From NCBI GenBank assembly GCA_027459775.1, contig DAIDHE010000360.1, forward strand, positions 1 to 42,821: 42,821 nucleotides of DNA, written 5' to 3'. The DNA is from Planctomycetales bacterium. Its GTDB lineage: Bacteria > Planctomycetota > Planctomycetia > Isosphaerales > Isosphaeraceae. The notes beneath the pieces are model-generated. The model ran no database searches, was not told the DNA's origin, and saw only the letters and a program-made list of their open reading frames with translations. The translations under genes and the position numbers were made by a program. Shown piece by piece: positions 1 through 7,864 of this stretch (its first letter is position 1; each line of letters opens with the position of its first letter).

Positions 1-173
1 TGGAGGTCTTTCTGGATGTGGGTGCCGGCCGCGAAAAACGAATAACGATCGATGTAGTTCAGCAGGTTCATCGTGATCAACACGGCGAGCGCGAAGTAGC
101 GGCTGTTCACGGTCGGCCAGCGCGAGGAGGCCCGGCTATCGGCCGCCGCGCTCGAAGGGGAAGGCTCGGACAC
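1..173 (-). CDS. MFS transporter, N-terminal fragment (cut by window edge)
   Basis: Reading the minus strand from a GTG at 173 gives about 57 residues without a stop before the window ends. After a polar, Ser/Ala-rich head of about 25 residues comes a first membrane segment containing the stretch NLLNYIDRYSFFAAG, typical of spinster-like major facilitator transporters (the N-Y-x-D-R signature in helix 1). A GAGG lies 7 bases before the GTG. The gene lies 144 bp downstream of the TatD hydrolase on the same strand. Substrate cannot be told from this fragment, and everything after helix 1 lies outside the window. Confidence 0.7.
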   Translation of the reverse strand, partial: MSEPSPSSAAADSRASSRWPTVNSRYFALAVLITMNLLNYIDRYSFFAAGTHIQKDL

Positions 174-317
174 AATTCGACCTCGATAAGGACAAAGGTT
201 TGGGCGCGAAAGCAACGTTATACCCGCTGGCGCGGGGGGCGGGCGAGCCCTGGCCGATCGAGCGGGGGTGAGCGCGGGTCTGGGTGGTCCCGAGTCTGGA
301 TGGCGGGCGGCTGGTTT

Positions 318-1139
318 TCAGCCCCTCTGGGGGCGGCTGAAGCGGCGGCACTGGCTGAAGAAGGCGAGGGGGTTGTCGTGGACGATTTTCTGGATGAGCG
401 GTTCGGGGTGGCCGCGTTTGCGCATCTCGAAGATGAATTCGGGGACGGCGAGCGGGTCGCTGTGTCCCCAATCGCCGGCCGAGTTGACCATCACCCGGTC
501 CGCGCCGTGGATTTCGATCATGTCGACGGCGCGGGCGGGGGTGCATTTGGTGATGGGATAGAGGGTCATGCCGACCCAGTGGCCGGCCTCGAGGGCGGGT
601 CGGATGGTGTGTTCCTCGACGTGGTCGATGCAGATGCGTTCGGGGGGTACGCGGGAATCGAGCCGGGCCATGTCGAGGATCATCCGCGTGCCCTGGTATT
701 TGTCGGCGAGGTGGGGGGTGTGCACGAGCACCAGCTCTCCCAGCCGGCCGGCCAGGTCGAGGTGCTCGAGAAACACGGTCGCCTCGTTGCGGGTGTTTTT
801 ATTGAGGCCGATCTCGCCGATGCCGAGCACGCCGGGCCGGTCGAGGAATTCGGGGATCATGGCGATGACCTCGCGCGAGAGCGGGACGTTTTCGGCCTCC
901 TTGGCGTTGATACAGAGCCACGAGTGGTGCTGGATCCCGTAGGCGGCCGCCCGCTTGCGCTCGAATTCGGTCAACTGCCGGAAATAATCGCGGAAGCCCT
1001 CGACGCCCGAGCGGTCGAATCCGGCCCAGAACGCCGGCTCGCTGACCAGCACGCAGCCGGCGAGCGCCATTCGCTTGTAGTCGTCGGTTACCCGCGAGAC
1101 CATGTGGATATGAGGGTCAATATAAGACGTCATGGTCAT
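318..1139 (-). CDS. TatD-family metal-dependent hydrolase, EboB-like
   Basis: A 273-residue amidohydrolase-fold protein. Visible metal-site motifs are D-P-H-I-H near residue 8, the glutamate in GIGEIGLN (about 147-154), H in VLVHTPH (about 178-184), and H in ICIDHVEEH (about 210-218); a late N-S-A-G-D-W-G-H-S-D block carries the last Asp. The wording of these blocks, especially the long spacer after HIH and the NSAGDWG motif, fits the EboB branch of TatD-like hydrolases better than classical TatD DNases. EboB normally sits in a six-gene ebo cluster for a prenylated export-related metabolite, but none of the other ebo genes are visible here, so the substrate is unknown. The product should be cytoplasmic because no signal peptide is present. 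Confidence 0.8.
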   Translation of the reverse strand: MTMTSYIDPHIHMVSRVTDDYKRMALAGCVLVSEPAFWAGFDRSGVEGFRDYFRQLTEFERKRAAAYGIQHHSWLCINAKEAENVPLSREVIAMIPEFLDRPGVLGIGEIGLNKNTRNEATVFLEHLDLAGRLGELVLVHTPHLADKYQGTRMILDMARLDSRVPPERICIDHVEEHTIRPALEAGHWVGMTLYPITKCTPARAVDMIEIHGADRVMVNSAGDWGHSDPLAVPEFIFEMRKRGHPEPLIQKIVHDNPLAFFSQCRRFSRPQRG

Positions 1140-1179
1140 GAGCTCCGTGGGTTTGGGCGCTTATTGGCCGAGCTCTCAG

Positions 1180-1617
1180 TCAGGACGCGGCGCTCGGGGT
1201 CAAGGGGGGGTAGATCAATGCCCCGTCGACGTCGAGGCCGCCCAGGGTCGCGCCGCCGAACCGGGTCATGCCGGGAAAGATTCTAGGACGCCCGACCGCG
1301 AACGGGCCGTCGGGAGCTCGGGGCTTGACCAGGTCCATGGCCGCTTGTGTGAGCGAGTCATCGAGCCCGATCACTTTGACATCGAGCGGTTTGATCCAAA
1401 GGTCGGGGGTCGCGCGAAGGACGCTGTTGACAAGCCGATAGGCCGCCATGGGACCATTCTGGTCCACGAAGGGGGACGCAAGGTAGAGGAACCACTTTCC
1501 ATCCTCGGTCGGCTTCGCCCAGAAGGCGTTCACGACCTCGAAGCCCTTTTCCCTGAGCATTTCGAGGAGCCGTCTGCCCCCTTCGATTTGCTCGGTCACC
1601 ACTGAGTCCTGATCCAT
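1180..1617 (-). CDS. Conserved protein of unknown function, partner of HEPN gene
   Basis: A 145-residue soluble protein I do not recognise. It starts ATG at 1617, inside the end of the HEPN-type gene (22-bp overlap), so the two are probably one transcript with coupled translation. The N-terminal part is helical and charged (EQIEGGRRLLEMLREKGFE), followed by an alternating hydrophobic segment around KWFLYLASPFVD and a Pro-rich tail. It has no nucleotidyltransferase signature (G-S-x-A-x-G plus D-x-D), so it is not the usual MNT antitoxin found beside HEPN proteins. Its repeated position beside a HEPN gene would be needed to call it a toxin-antitoxin partner. Confidence 0.65.
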   Translation of the reverse strand: MDQDSVVTEQIEGGRRLLEMLREKGFEVVNAFWAKPTEDGKWFLYLASPFVDQNGPMAAYRLVNSVLRATPDLWIKPLDVKVIGLDDSLTQAAMDLVKPRAPDGPFAVGRPRIFPGMTRFGGATLGGLDVDGALIYPPLTPSAAS

Positions 1618-2027
1618 GTATACACCCCGTGTTCATCATCGGCGATCGCCGCGAAGAGCGCCTCCGCGACGACCTTGTCGGTACGGATATACCGCTTCGC
1701 TTCGGACCAGTCTCCCACCAGAGTCCAGTTGTCTTCGAGCAACGGGCCGGAGGCGTTGGGGGAATCCCGAGCTTCCATGAGCCTGGCCATTTTCACCAAC
1801 TTCTCGATTGAATGAGTGTAGCAGTTCGTCGAAGAATCTCGGGTCGGGAACGCATCGGTCGCCATCAAGCTCTTGATGATGCGAGCCTTGAGAGCGAGCT
1901 CCACGGCGTAGCCGGCAAGATAATAGGCGCCGTCCTATCTCTCGAGGTCGAGAAGATCCTTTGCTTCCCTGAGTCGCACCTCGTCCAGCTCCTGGAACTC
2001 GGCCCGGGTTTCGATCGGTTTGCTCAC
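1596..2027 (-). pseudogene. HEPN-domain protein gene interrupted by an in-frame TAG
   Basis: From GTG at 2027 (GGAG 9 bases upstream) the frame reads 30 residues ending LREAKDLLDLER, then TAG at 1937-1935, then DGAYYLAGYAVELALKAR and on to a natural stop at 1596. The residues on both sides belong together: HEPN proteins typically read LL-D-x-x-x-Y-D-G-A-Y-Y-L-A-G-Y-A-V-E-x-A-L-K, so the TAG stands where a Tyr codon (TAC/TAT) is expected. One base change explains it. A shorter product could start at a GTG at 1904 (102 residues) but would lose the first helices. The later segment has YTHSIEKLVKMARL. A catalytic R-x4-6-H motif of RNase HEPNs is not evident. Sequencing error, recent nonsense mutation or read-through are all possible. 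Confidence 0.7.
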
Positions 2028-2099
2028 GCAGCGAATCTCCGGACAGCCATCACATCTGGCTCGGCTTGAGCTCGTGCCACACCCTCACGCTCGAACCGG

Positions 2100-2384
2100 C
2101 TACCGGCCGGCGGGGGCGGGCGTTTTCAGGTTCAGGTTTCGGACCCAGTCGGGATCGTAGTCGAGCGAGAAGACGCGCTGGATGGTCTCGGCGCGGCCGG
2201 GTCCGGGCTCGAGCAGGGCCTCGAGCGCCTGCCGCAAGAGCGCCCGCCGGGGGTCGGGCTGGTCGCCGTGCCTGGGCGGAGCGCGATCGATGCGGTCGAG
2301 AGCCGCCGCGATCTCCAGGATCTTGCAGCGGGTTTCCAGGAAGTCGTTCTCGAGCACGCTCAAGGCGTCGCGCGTGGCGGCCAT
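2100..2384 (-). CDS. Small conserved planctomycete protein of unknown function
   Basis: A 94-residue protein starting at ATG 2384, just behind a strong GGAGGGAGG ribosome-binding site. The open frame extends further upstream, but that part is low-quality and would place this binding site inside the coding region. The first half is a charged amphipathic helix with the stretch LENDFLETRCKILEIAAALD, followed by a short polar linker and a second helix rich in Leu/Ala (LLRQALEALL). The C-terminal part, VFSLDYDPDWVRNLN, is aromatic and acidic. I recall similar short proteins in planctomycete genomes but know no function. It has no signal peptide and no membrane segment. Confidence 0.65.
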   Translation of the reverse strand: MAATRDALSVLENDFLETRCKILEIAAALDRIDRAPPRHGDQPDPRRALLRQALEALLEPGPGRAETIQRVFSLDYDPDWVRNLNLKTPAPAGR

Positions 2385-2602
2385 CGGATTGCCTCCCTCC
2401 AGCGTCTTTGACGACATCCCACCCATCATGGCACAATCAAGGGCGACTTGCCAGGCGATGCGCATCAGGGTGCAAAAGATCAGAAGAACCCAGAATGCGG
2501 AGGCTTGGTTGATCGGGCTCGATCTGATAGGCTCGAATGGACGGCGTCGACGATTCCCTGGGGTCGTCGACCGTTCAACTCGAAGTGCGAAGGAGGCGTT
2601 CG

Positions 2603-3844
2603 ATGCGATCCTCAAGTGTGCGTTCAACGTGTTTCGCGGCGGTGATGACCGGAGTTGTGCTTTCGGCGGGCCTCATGCGCGAGAGCCGCGGCGACACGTA
2701 TTACTTCACGCCGACGGCGTACTACGTCCCCGCGACCGCCGCTGTGATCGGGCCTGCCTACGAGATCACGACCTCGCCCTGGATCGCGACCTCCTACACG
2801 CCGACGACGTATGCGACGGTCTACACCCCGACGACCTATGCGCCCGTCTACACCCCGACGACCTATGCGACGGTCTACACGCCGACGACGTATGCGGCCC
2901 AGGCGGAATGGGTCGAGCCGACGGCGTATGTGCGGACGGTCTATGAGCGGGGCCTCTTTCGGCGCCGGCGGGTGATCGTCGATCGGCCGCTCTACGCGGG
3001 CTACGCCGAGACGGCGTACTGGCTCCCCTCGACTTACGTCGCGCCTCGGTATCGCGCGACGGTTTACGAGTATCCGACCGTATCGGAGTCGTCGTATACG
3101 CTGGCCTCGGCCCCGATCTGCGACGATCAGGTTCGGCCGGCGTCGACGGCCGCGAGCGCGGGCGAGGATCGGCTTGAGCCGGTTGCTCCCGAGAAGGCCG
3201 CGGCGAGCAAGCCGGGCGACCAGGGGACGATTTCGTCGAGCGTCGGCGCTGTCAAACCGCCCGCGGCCAAGCCGCCGGGGGCGCCGGCGGGCGCGGCGGT
3301 TGGGGCGACCGGCGACACCACTCCACCCGCTCCGACGGTTCCCAGTCACGAACAATCGACGATCCGCCCCACGGCGCCGGCCCAGCCCAAGCCGGCCGCG
3401 GCCCCCTCGACCGACGCCAAGGCGAAGGACAAGCCCCCGGTCGCGCCGGCGGACGCCGCGCCGGCCGGGCTCGATCTTCAGCCCGCGCCGCCCCTGGGCG
3501 ACGAGCCGGGCGTCACCCGGCGCGAGTCGCTCAAGCCGACCTATGCCACGCCCCGGCCGATCCGCCGGGCGGTGCTGAAGGGCGCGGTCGAGAATCCCTC
3601 CGGAGAGGCCCGCGAAGAGGTGAGCGTGAGCGTGGCCAGCCGCGACAATGGCGAGATCGCGCACAACGGCGTGACCGACGCCTATGGCCGGTTCGCGATC
3701 CGGCTCGAGGACGGCGAATGGACCGTGAACGTCACGCTTCCCAGCGGCAGGCGTTATTCGGTCCGGCAAATCACGGTCAAGGACGGCCGCGTCGTCGACC
3801 GCGCGGAAGGGCGCGACATCCCGAATCTGATCATTACCTATTAA
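2603..3844 (+). CDS. Secreted Tyr/Pro-rich protein with C-terminal Ig-like regulatory domain
   Basis: A 413-residue exported protein. The start at ATG 2603 has AAGGAGG 6 bases upstream and gives a clean signal peptide (basic MRSSSVR, hydrophobic core, likely cleavage after SRG). The mature N-terminus is a Tyr/Thr/Pro-rich region with four tandem copies of YTPTTYATV (residues about 65-99). It is followed by 'VYERGLFRRRRVIVDRPLY' and about 170 residues of Pro/Ala-rich linker. The last 85 residues look like a carboxypeptidase-regulatory or CnaB-type beta-sandwich, with the D-A-Y-G-R-F pattern and 'GEWTVNVTLPSG'. The layout suggests a cell-surface or periplasmic protein, with the domain binding carbohydrate or another protein. 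Function is unknown. Confidence 0.8.
   Translation: MRSSSVRSTCFAAVMTGVVLSAGLMRESRGDTYYFTPTAYYVPATAAVIGPAYEITTSPWIATSYTPTTYATVYTPTTYAPVYTPTTYATVYTPTTYAAQAEWVEPTAYVRTVYERGLFRRRRVIVDRPLYAGYAETAYWLPSTYVAPRYRATVYEYPTVSESSYTLASAPICDDQVRPASTAASAGEDRLEPVAPEKAAASKPGDQGTISSSVGAVKPPAAKPPGAPAGAAVGATGDTTPPAPTVPSHEQSTIRPTAPAQPKPAAAPSTDAKAKDKPPVAPADAAPAGLDLQPAPPLGDEPGVTRRESLKPTYATPRPIRRAVLKGAVENPSGEAREEVSVSVASRDNGEIAHNGVTDAYGRFAIRLEDGEWTVNVTLPSGRRYSVRQITVKDGRVVDRAEGRDIPNLIITY
2795..2899 (+). repeat. 27-bp in-frame tandem repeat (3.9 copies)
   Basis: Units begin at 2795, 2822, 2849 and 2876 (the last is 24 bp). Each encodes Y-T-P-T-T-Y-A-(T/P)-V. Units 1 and 3 encode the same peptide but differ at synonymous sites, so the peptide rather than only the DNA appears to be kept. 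Copy number could vary between strains by slippage. Confidence 0.9.
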
Positions 3845-3883
3845 CGATCGCGTCGGTCATCATGGGAGGCCGAGCCCCCTGGC

Positions 3884-3924
3884 GAGCCGGCCTGGGTCTG
3901 GGGGTCGCCTGGGCCGGCCGGCTC
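3884..3924 (+). other. Intergenic GC-rich hairpin
   Basis: GAGCCGGCC at 3884-3892 is perfectly complementary to GGCCGGCTC at 3916-3924 (9-bp stem, 23-nt loop). It lies between the stop of the secreted protein and the start of the DUF2007 gene. No T-run follows, so it is not a standard intrinsic terminator; it may stabilise the upstream mRNA end or be incidental in such GC-rich DNA. Confidence 0.35.
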
Positions 3925-3960
3925 GGGCGATCGAGACCACGAAAGCGAAGAGAGACGACG

Positions 3961-4206
3961 ATGGACGAGGCGCCGGAAGTCAAGCTGTGCGATGTGCTGA
4001 ACGAATTCGAGGCGGCGATGATCGTCAACCTTTTGCAGGAAGACGAGATCCCCGCTCGGAGCGACGCCAGCCCGGGGCCGAGCGTTTTCGGCGGGCTGCC
4101 GTTCGAGCCCGGGCACTCGATTTTCGTTCCGCACTCGATGGCCGAGCGGGCCTGGAAGATCCTGAGCGAACACCCTCATTTCAAGGGCGTCAAGCGGGCT
4201 CTTTGA
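3961..4206 (+). CDS. DUF2007-type putative signal-transducing protein
   Basis: An 81-residue protein starting at ATG 3961. The N-terminal half has the DUF2007 pattern: a short strand (VKLCDVLN), then 'EFEAAMIVNLLQEDEIPA', a helix packed for recognising a domain swap of short strands. A second part follows, ending 'IFVPHSMAERAWKILSEH', where family members have V-x-V-P-x-x-D-A-x-x-A. DUF2007 proteins are small cytoplasmic domains of uncertain biochemical role, annotated as putative signal transducers or fused to zinc ribbons. Only a weak purine-rich binding site (AGAGAG) precedes the start. The glycosyltransferase starts 34 bp downstream, so they may be co-transcribed. Confidence 0.75.
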   Translation: MDEAPEVKLCDVLNEFEAAMIVNLLQEDEIPARSDASPGPSVFGGLPFEPGHSIFVPHSMAERAWKILSEHPHFKGVKRAL

Positions 4207-4240
4207 CCGGCCCCTCCGCCTCTCTCGCCGGGGCCGTCGC

Positions 4241-5401
4241 ATGGACTTGCGCGATCAGGCGCCGATTCGCGTCGTCTATGTGGTCAGTTTGTTTCACCCG
4301 TTCGCCAGCGGGGCCGAGCGGCAGGCGCTCGCCCAGGGGGCGCGGCTGGCCGCGCGCGGGCACCAGGTCCACGTCGTCACGCGATCGGTGCCGGGTTATC
4401 CGGTCGACGATGAAGAGCATCGCGGCGTCTTCATCCATCGATGGGTCAAGACGGCCGAGCGTGGGCCGCTGTTCGCGCTGAGTTTCGTGGCCGGGGTGGT
4501 CCGGGCGCTCGCCCGGCTGCGCGGCCAGTACGACGTCGTCCACACCCACCAGGCGCTCTGGGAAGCGGTCGCGACCGGTGTCGGCCGGCGGCTTGGCTTG
4601 CCCGCCCCGACCCTGGTCCAGCCCGCGAGTGCGGGCTATTATGGCGAAGCCGACGAGCTTTCGCGCACCAAGGGCCAGGCGATCCTCAAACGGGCGATCC
4701 TCGCCAATACCGGCTTCGCCGCGATCTCGGCCGAGATCGAGCGCCAGTGGGTCGCGCTGGGTGTACCCCAAGCGAGGATCATTCGGATGGCGAGCGGCGT
4801 TGAGGCCGAACGCTTTCAGCCTGGGCCGAGCTCGGTCGAGCATCTGCTCTTGCCGCGGCCGCGGGTGATGTTCACGGGGCGATTGCACCCGCAGAAAGGG
4901 ATTCCGCTGCTCCTCGAAGCCTGGAAGTCAGTGGCGGCTCGGTCGACGGCCAATCTGATCCTGGTCGGACCTGGCCACGACCGGCAGGCGCTCGAGGCCC
5001 TGGCGCAGGATCTCGGGCTGGCGCACCGGGTTCAATTCGTGGGGTCGGTCGAGAACCCGGACGACTATCTGCGGGCGGCCGATGTGTTTGTGTTGCCCAG
5101 CGTCGCGGAGGGGATGAGCAACTCGCTGCTGGAGGCGATGGCGTCGGGGCTGCCGGCGGTGGTGTCGGGCATCGGGGGCAATACCGACCTCGTCACCGAC
5201 CAGATTCACGGCCGGCTGGTCATGACGGCGACGGCCGACGAATGGTCGAGGGCGCTCCTCGACCTGCTGAACAACCCCGGCGAAGCGCGAAACGAGGGCC
5301 GGGCGGCGCGGGCGCGCGTCGAGAGCGAGTTCGCACTCGACGTGGTGGTCGACCGGTATGTCGCCCTCTATCGCCACATGATCGCCGGAACCTGGCCGTG
5401 A
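4241..5401 (+). CDS. Glycosyltransferase family 4 (GT-B fold)
   Basis: A 386-residue cytoplasmic glycosyltransferase. The N-terminal Rossmann half shows the GT4 acceptor-side pattern 'FHPFASGAERQALAQGARLAARGH' (split motif, G-A-E at about 24-26). The C-terminal half has 'FTGRLHPQKGIPLLLEAW' (the R/K pair that contacts the donor diphosphate) and the E-x7-E signature, E290 and E298, in VAEGMSNSLLEAMASG. The family transfers a sugar from NDP-sugar with retention to a lipid, sugar or polymer acceptor. The acceptor cannot be read from the sequence; neighbours do not form an obvious polysaccharide cluster. Length is normal for the family. Confidence 0.9.
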   Translation: MDLRDQAPIRVVYVVSLFHPFASGAERQALAQGARLAARGHQVHVVTRSVPGYPVDDEEHRGVFIHRWVKTAERGPLFALSFVAGVVRALARLRGQYDVVHTHQALWEAVATGVGRRLGLPAPTLVQPASAGYYGEADELSRTKGQAILKRAILANTGFAAISAEIERQWVALGVPQARIIRMASGVEAERFQPGPSSVEHLLLPRPRVMFTGRLHPQKGIPLLLEAWKSVAARSTANLILVGPGHDRQALEALAQDLGLAHRVQFVGSVENPDDYLRAADVFVLPSVAEGMSNSLLEAMASGLPAVVSGIGGNTDLVTDQIHGRLVMTATADEWSRALLDLLNNPGEARNEGRAARARVESEFALDVVVDRYVALYRHMIAGTWP

Positions 5402-5606
5402 CCACTCGCGGGGACCACCCGATTGATCGTCGCGACCGGTTCCATCGTCCGTCTGGGAAATCACCAGTGCAGTTCGTGAATCTCGATCCATCTTGCACAA
5501 TAGAGAGTGGCTCGGTCGCCCGCCGTGTCGGGGAGGATCCGCGAAACCCCGAGAGCGTCGGTCGCTCTTGGAGTCAGAGGGCGTACGAGTCGTAGAGACG
5601 AGCACC

Positions 5607-6755
5607 GTGTCGCGATTGCAACTTCACCCGCCCGCGCTTCCCCGGCTGGCCGCGCCGATCGTGCTGGCTCATGGGTTGTTCGGGTTCAGCCGGGTCGGCC
5701 TGGGCCGACTGACCCTGACGGCGTATTTCCGAGGCATCCCCGAGGCGCTCGAGGCCGCCGGCAATCGGGTGCTGGTCACGCGGGTTCCCTCGATCGCCGG
5801 TGTCGAGGCGCGGTCGCACATCCTGGGCGAGCAGATCGACCGCGTTTTCCCCGATCAGCCGGTGCACCTGATCGGCCACAGCATGGGTGGGCTTGATGCG
5901 CGGCGGCTGCTGGGCCGACCGGGCTGGCGACGGCGGATCCTGAGCCTGACGACGGTCGGCTCGCCCCACCTGGGAACGTCCCTCGCCGACTTTGCCAAAT
6001 TGCGGGTCGGGCGGATCTATCGGCTCCTGGATGCGATCGGCATCGATCCCCAGGGCTGCCTTGACGTGACGCGGCGGGCCGCCCGCCGGTACCATCGGCG
6101 CAATCCGACGCCCGCCGACATCCCGTGTTACAGCGTGGCCGGCGATCCCGATTCCGAATCGCTGTCATGGCCCATGCGCAGGCCCCACGCCGCCCTGCTC
6201 GAGCTCGAGGGTTCCAACGACGGGTTGGTCTCGGTCGAGTCCGCGCTCGCTTTTGGGACGCCTCTTGGCGCATGGCCCATCGACCATCTTCAGCAGCTGA
6301 ACTGGCTCATGCCGGACGACCTGGAGCCCGGGCGGTCCCCGATCGACCTCTATCACGCGATCCTTGCCCGGCTCGCCGAGCACGAGCCCGGTCCGACCCC
6401 GCCGTTTCAGGCGATCTTCACGGTGGGCCCGGGCGTCTTCCGCGGTTCAGACGCGGGTGGCCAAAACAAGCCAACCGCCGGCCCGGACCGCGGGCCAGAG
6501 CCAGGGGCGTGGGATCGGTTGGGCGGTTGTTCGGTCGATCGGCAAGACTTGGTCGATGCGCAGGCCCGCCCGACGGAACAGCCGCCTGAGCTCGCCCCAA
6601 CGAAACAAGTGGACGCTCATCCCGGGGATGCCGCGGTAGGTCATCGCGCGATCGCCGAGCTCCCCTCGCAGAGTGAAGGCGCGGGCAAGATGTCCGGCGA
6701 GCCAACGCCTGCCTTGCGGGTCGCCAAGATTGAGCCAGATGTTGTGGGCGTGTAA
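5607..6755 (+). CDS. Lipase/acylhydrolase, alpha/beta fold, with unusual C-terminal extension
   Basis: Encodes about 382 residues from GTG 5607 (GAGACGAG just upstream). The frame stays open to a TTG at 5493, but that part has no ribosome-binding site. 'PIVLAHGLFGFSRVG' forms the oxyanion-hole strand and G-H-S-M-G-G (S92) is the nucleophile elbow. 'TVGSPHLGTSLADF' is typical of bacterial triacylglycerol lipases (Pseudomonas/Burkholderia type), as is D in 'GSNDGLVSVESA' and the H in 'WPIDHLQQLNW', completing Ser-Asp-His. The catalytic domain is finished near position 6390. The last 120 or so residues are low-complexity, Pro/Gly-rich and lie antisense to the methyltransferase gene, suggesting a lost stop codon. 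No signal peptide is seen, so it may be cytoplasmic. Confidence 0.8.
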   Translation: MSRLQLHPPALPRLAAPIVLAHGLFGFSRVGLGRLTLTAYFRGIPEALEAAGNRVLVTRVPSIAGVEARSHILGEQIDRVFPDQPVHLIGHSMGGLDARRLLGRPGWRRRILSLTTVGSPHLGTSLADFAKLRVGRIYRLLDAIGIDPQGCLDVTRRAARRYHRRNPTPADIPCYSVAGDPDSESLSWPMRRPHAALLELEGSNDGLVSVESALAFGTPLGAWPIDHLQQLNWLMPDDLEPGRSPIDLYHAILARLAEHEPGPTPPFQAIFTVGPGVFRGSDAGGQNKPTAGPDRGPEPGAWDRLGGCSVDRQDLVDAQARPTEQPPELAPTKQVDAHPGDAAVGHRAIAELPSQSEGAGKMSGEPTPALRVAKIEPDVVGV

Positions 6756-7238
6756 GGCGATCCTGCCCCCGGGGCGCAAGATCCGCGCGGCCTCGCGGAG
6801 GGCTCGCTCGCGAGCGCCCGCGCCGCGAATCATGCCCAGCGTGCTGAACATCGAGATGGCATAATCGAACCGCTGGTCGGGGAAGCAGTCGAGCCGGCAC
6901 AGGTTGGCGCGCACCAGGTCCACCCGACAACCCCATTCGTAGGCCTTGGAACCGGTTGCCTGGAGCATGTCGTGCGACAGGTCGACGGCGGTCACCGCGA
7001 ACCCGCGGCGGGCGAACGCGACCGCATGGCGGCCGGTTCCACAGCCCAGATCCACCAGATTCCCGGGCTCGCGAAACCATGCATGGATCGTTTCCGCGTC
7101 GGCGGCGAATAAGGGATGGCCCGCGAAGTAGGCGTCTTCCTCGGCCGCCAGCCGCGGCGTGTGGGCATATTGCCAGAGCGCCCCGTCCACACCCTCTGGC
7201 AGTCGCCACGTGGGCGGCGTGCGAGCCCAGTTCATCAT
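6447..7238 (-). CDS. Class I SAM-dependent methyltransferase
   Basis: A 263-residue soluble methyltransferase. Motif I is LVDLGCGTGRHAVAFARRG at residues 61-79 and motif II is the acidic end of strand 2 in 'VTAVDLSHDML'. Motif III/IV 'YAISMFSTLGMI' and post-I 'LREAARILRPGGRIALHAHN' follow in order, as in Methyltransf_11/25 proteins. The product binds S-adenosylmethionine and transfers a methyl group to an unidentified acceptor. The gene converges on the lipase-like gene and its 3' 309 bp overlap that frame on the opposite strand. The N-terminal WRLPEGVDGALWQYAHTPRL stretch probably shapes the acceptor site. Confidence 0.88.
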   Translation of the reverse strand: MMNWARTPPTWRLPEGVDGALWQYAHTPRLAAEEDAYFAGHPLFAADAETIHAWFREPGNLVDLGCGTGRHAVAFARRGFAVTAVDLSHDMLQATGSKAYEWGCRVDLVRANLCRLDCFPDQRFDYAISMFSTLGMIRGAGARERALREAARILRPGGRIALHAHNIWLNLGDPQGRRWLAGHLARAFTLRGELGDRAMTYRGIPGMSVHLFRWGELRRLFRRAGLRIDQVLPIDRTTAQPIPRPWLWPAVRAGGWLVLATRV

Positions 7239-7610
7239 GCGCCCTCGAATTCTCCAGCCGCCAGCCCATCAGACGGCCAATCCTCGCTCTTGCCGGCCGG
7301 CAACGCCAGCCCAGTCCCTGCCTGATGCGCCCGCGTAAGTCACGCTCGAAGAATCTCGACGTTTCTTGTTGGACGAAGGGATCGTCCATGGAGTAAGCTC
7401 ATGGAGCCTTGCTCTCGCATGTCTTGTTTGGTCCGTCTTACGTTTTCTTAAGCATCACCTGGAGAGTCAGTCGTCTCGGACTTGGTTCCACGTCGGGTTC
7501 CTGGAGCGCCTGCGGTCTTATTTTATCTTGTCCGCCCGCTTTCGAGTGACGTTGGGCCTGGGTCTTGCCGTCTGGTCTCCCAGGGGTTCGATCAGGAAGA
7601 GGTTCACCCC
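7239..7610. other. Intergenic region, 372 bp, no gene supported
   Basis: Lies between the start of the methyltransferase (minus) and a small plus-strand gene, so it should hold divergent promoters. The open frames here lack codon bias and ribosome-binding sites. A short perfect hairpin, GGACGA/TCGTCC with loop AGGGA, lies at about 7373-7389. I could not pick a convincing -35/-10 pair. Confidence 0.4.
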
Positions 7611-7790
7611 ATGAACGAGGCCAAGGATATCTCAAGGCAACGGCTCGCGGATTTTTTGGCTGCCCGCCTGCGTGCGCGCGACCAGGAGAAGCCCGAGCCG
7701 CGTGAACCTGTCGAGCCGCGCTCGATTTCGCCCACGATTGTGGACGATCGCGCCCACGGGGGCGGCGAGGTTCGGATCAGTCGCCGGTAG
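7611..7790 (+). CDS. Small charged protein of unknown function
   Basis: A 59-residue protein from ATG 7611, with AGGAAGAGG 8 bases upstream. It begins with a charged amphipathic helix (DISRQRLADFLAARLRARDQE), followed by a Pro/Glu-rich hinge and a short Arg-ending tail. It has no signal peptide, membrane segment or metal motif. It might be a small adaptor or nucleic-acid-associated peptide, but nothing in it identifies a function. The good ribosome-binding site and helical N-terminus are the main reasons to call it. Confidence 0.45.
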   Translation: MNEAKDISRQRLADFLAARLRARDQEKPEPREPVEPRSISPTIVDDRAHGGGEVRISRR

Positions 7791-7864
7791 ACGCGGAAGC
7801 CGTTGGCGCGAGGGATGCCCTCGCGCCGACGGTCACGCTTTTCCCATCCTTTCGACGACTCGCC

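Noticed and set aside
2624-3769. Long Arg-rich ORF opposite the Tyr/Pro-rich protein
   Set aside because: Composition is extreme (Arg/Gly/Pro), it has no ribosome-binding site, and the plus-strand frame has signal peptide and domain support.
7366-7614. 82-residue ORF before the small protein at 7611
   Set aside because: No binding site before its start and no homology; overlaps the better-supported start at 7611.
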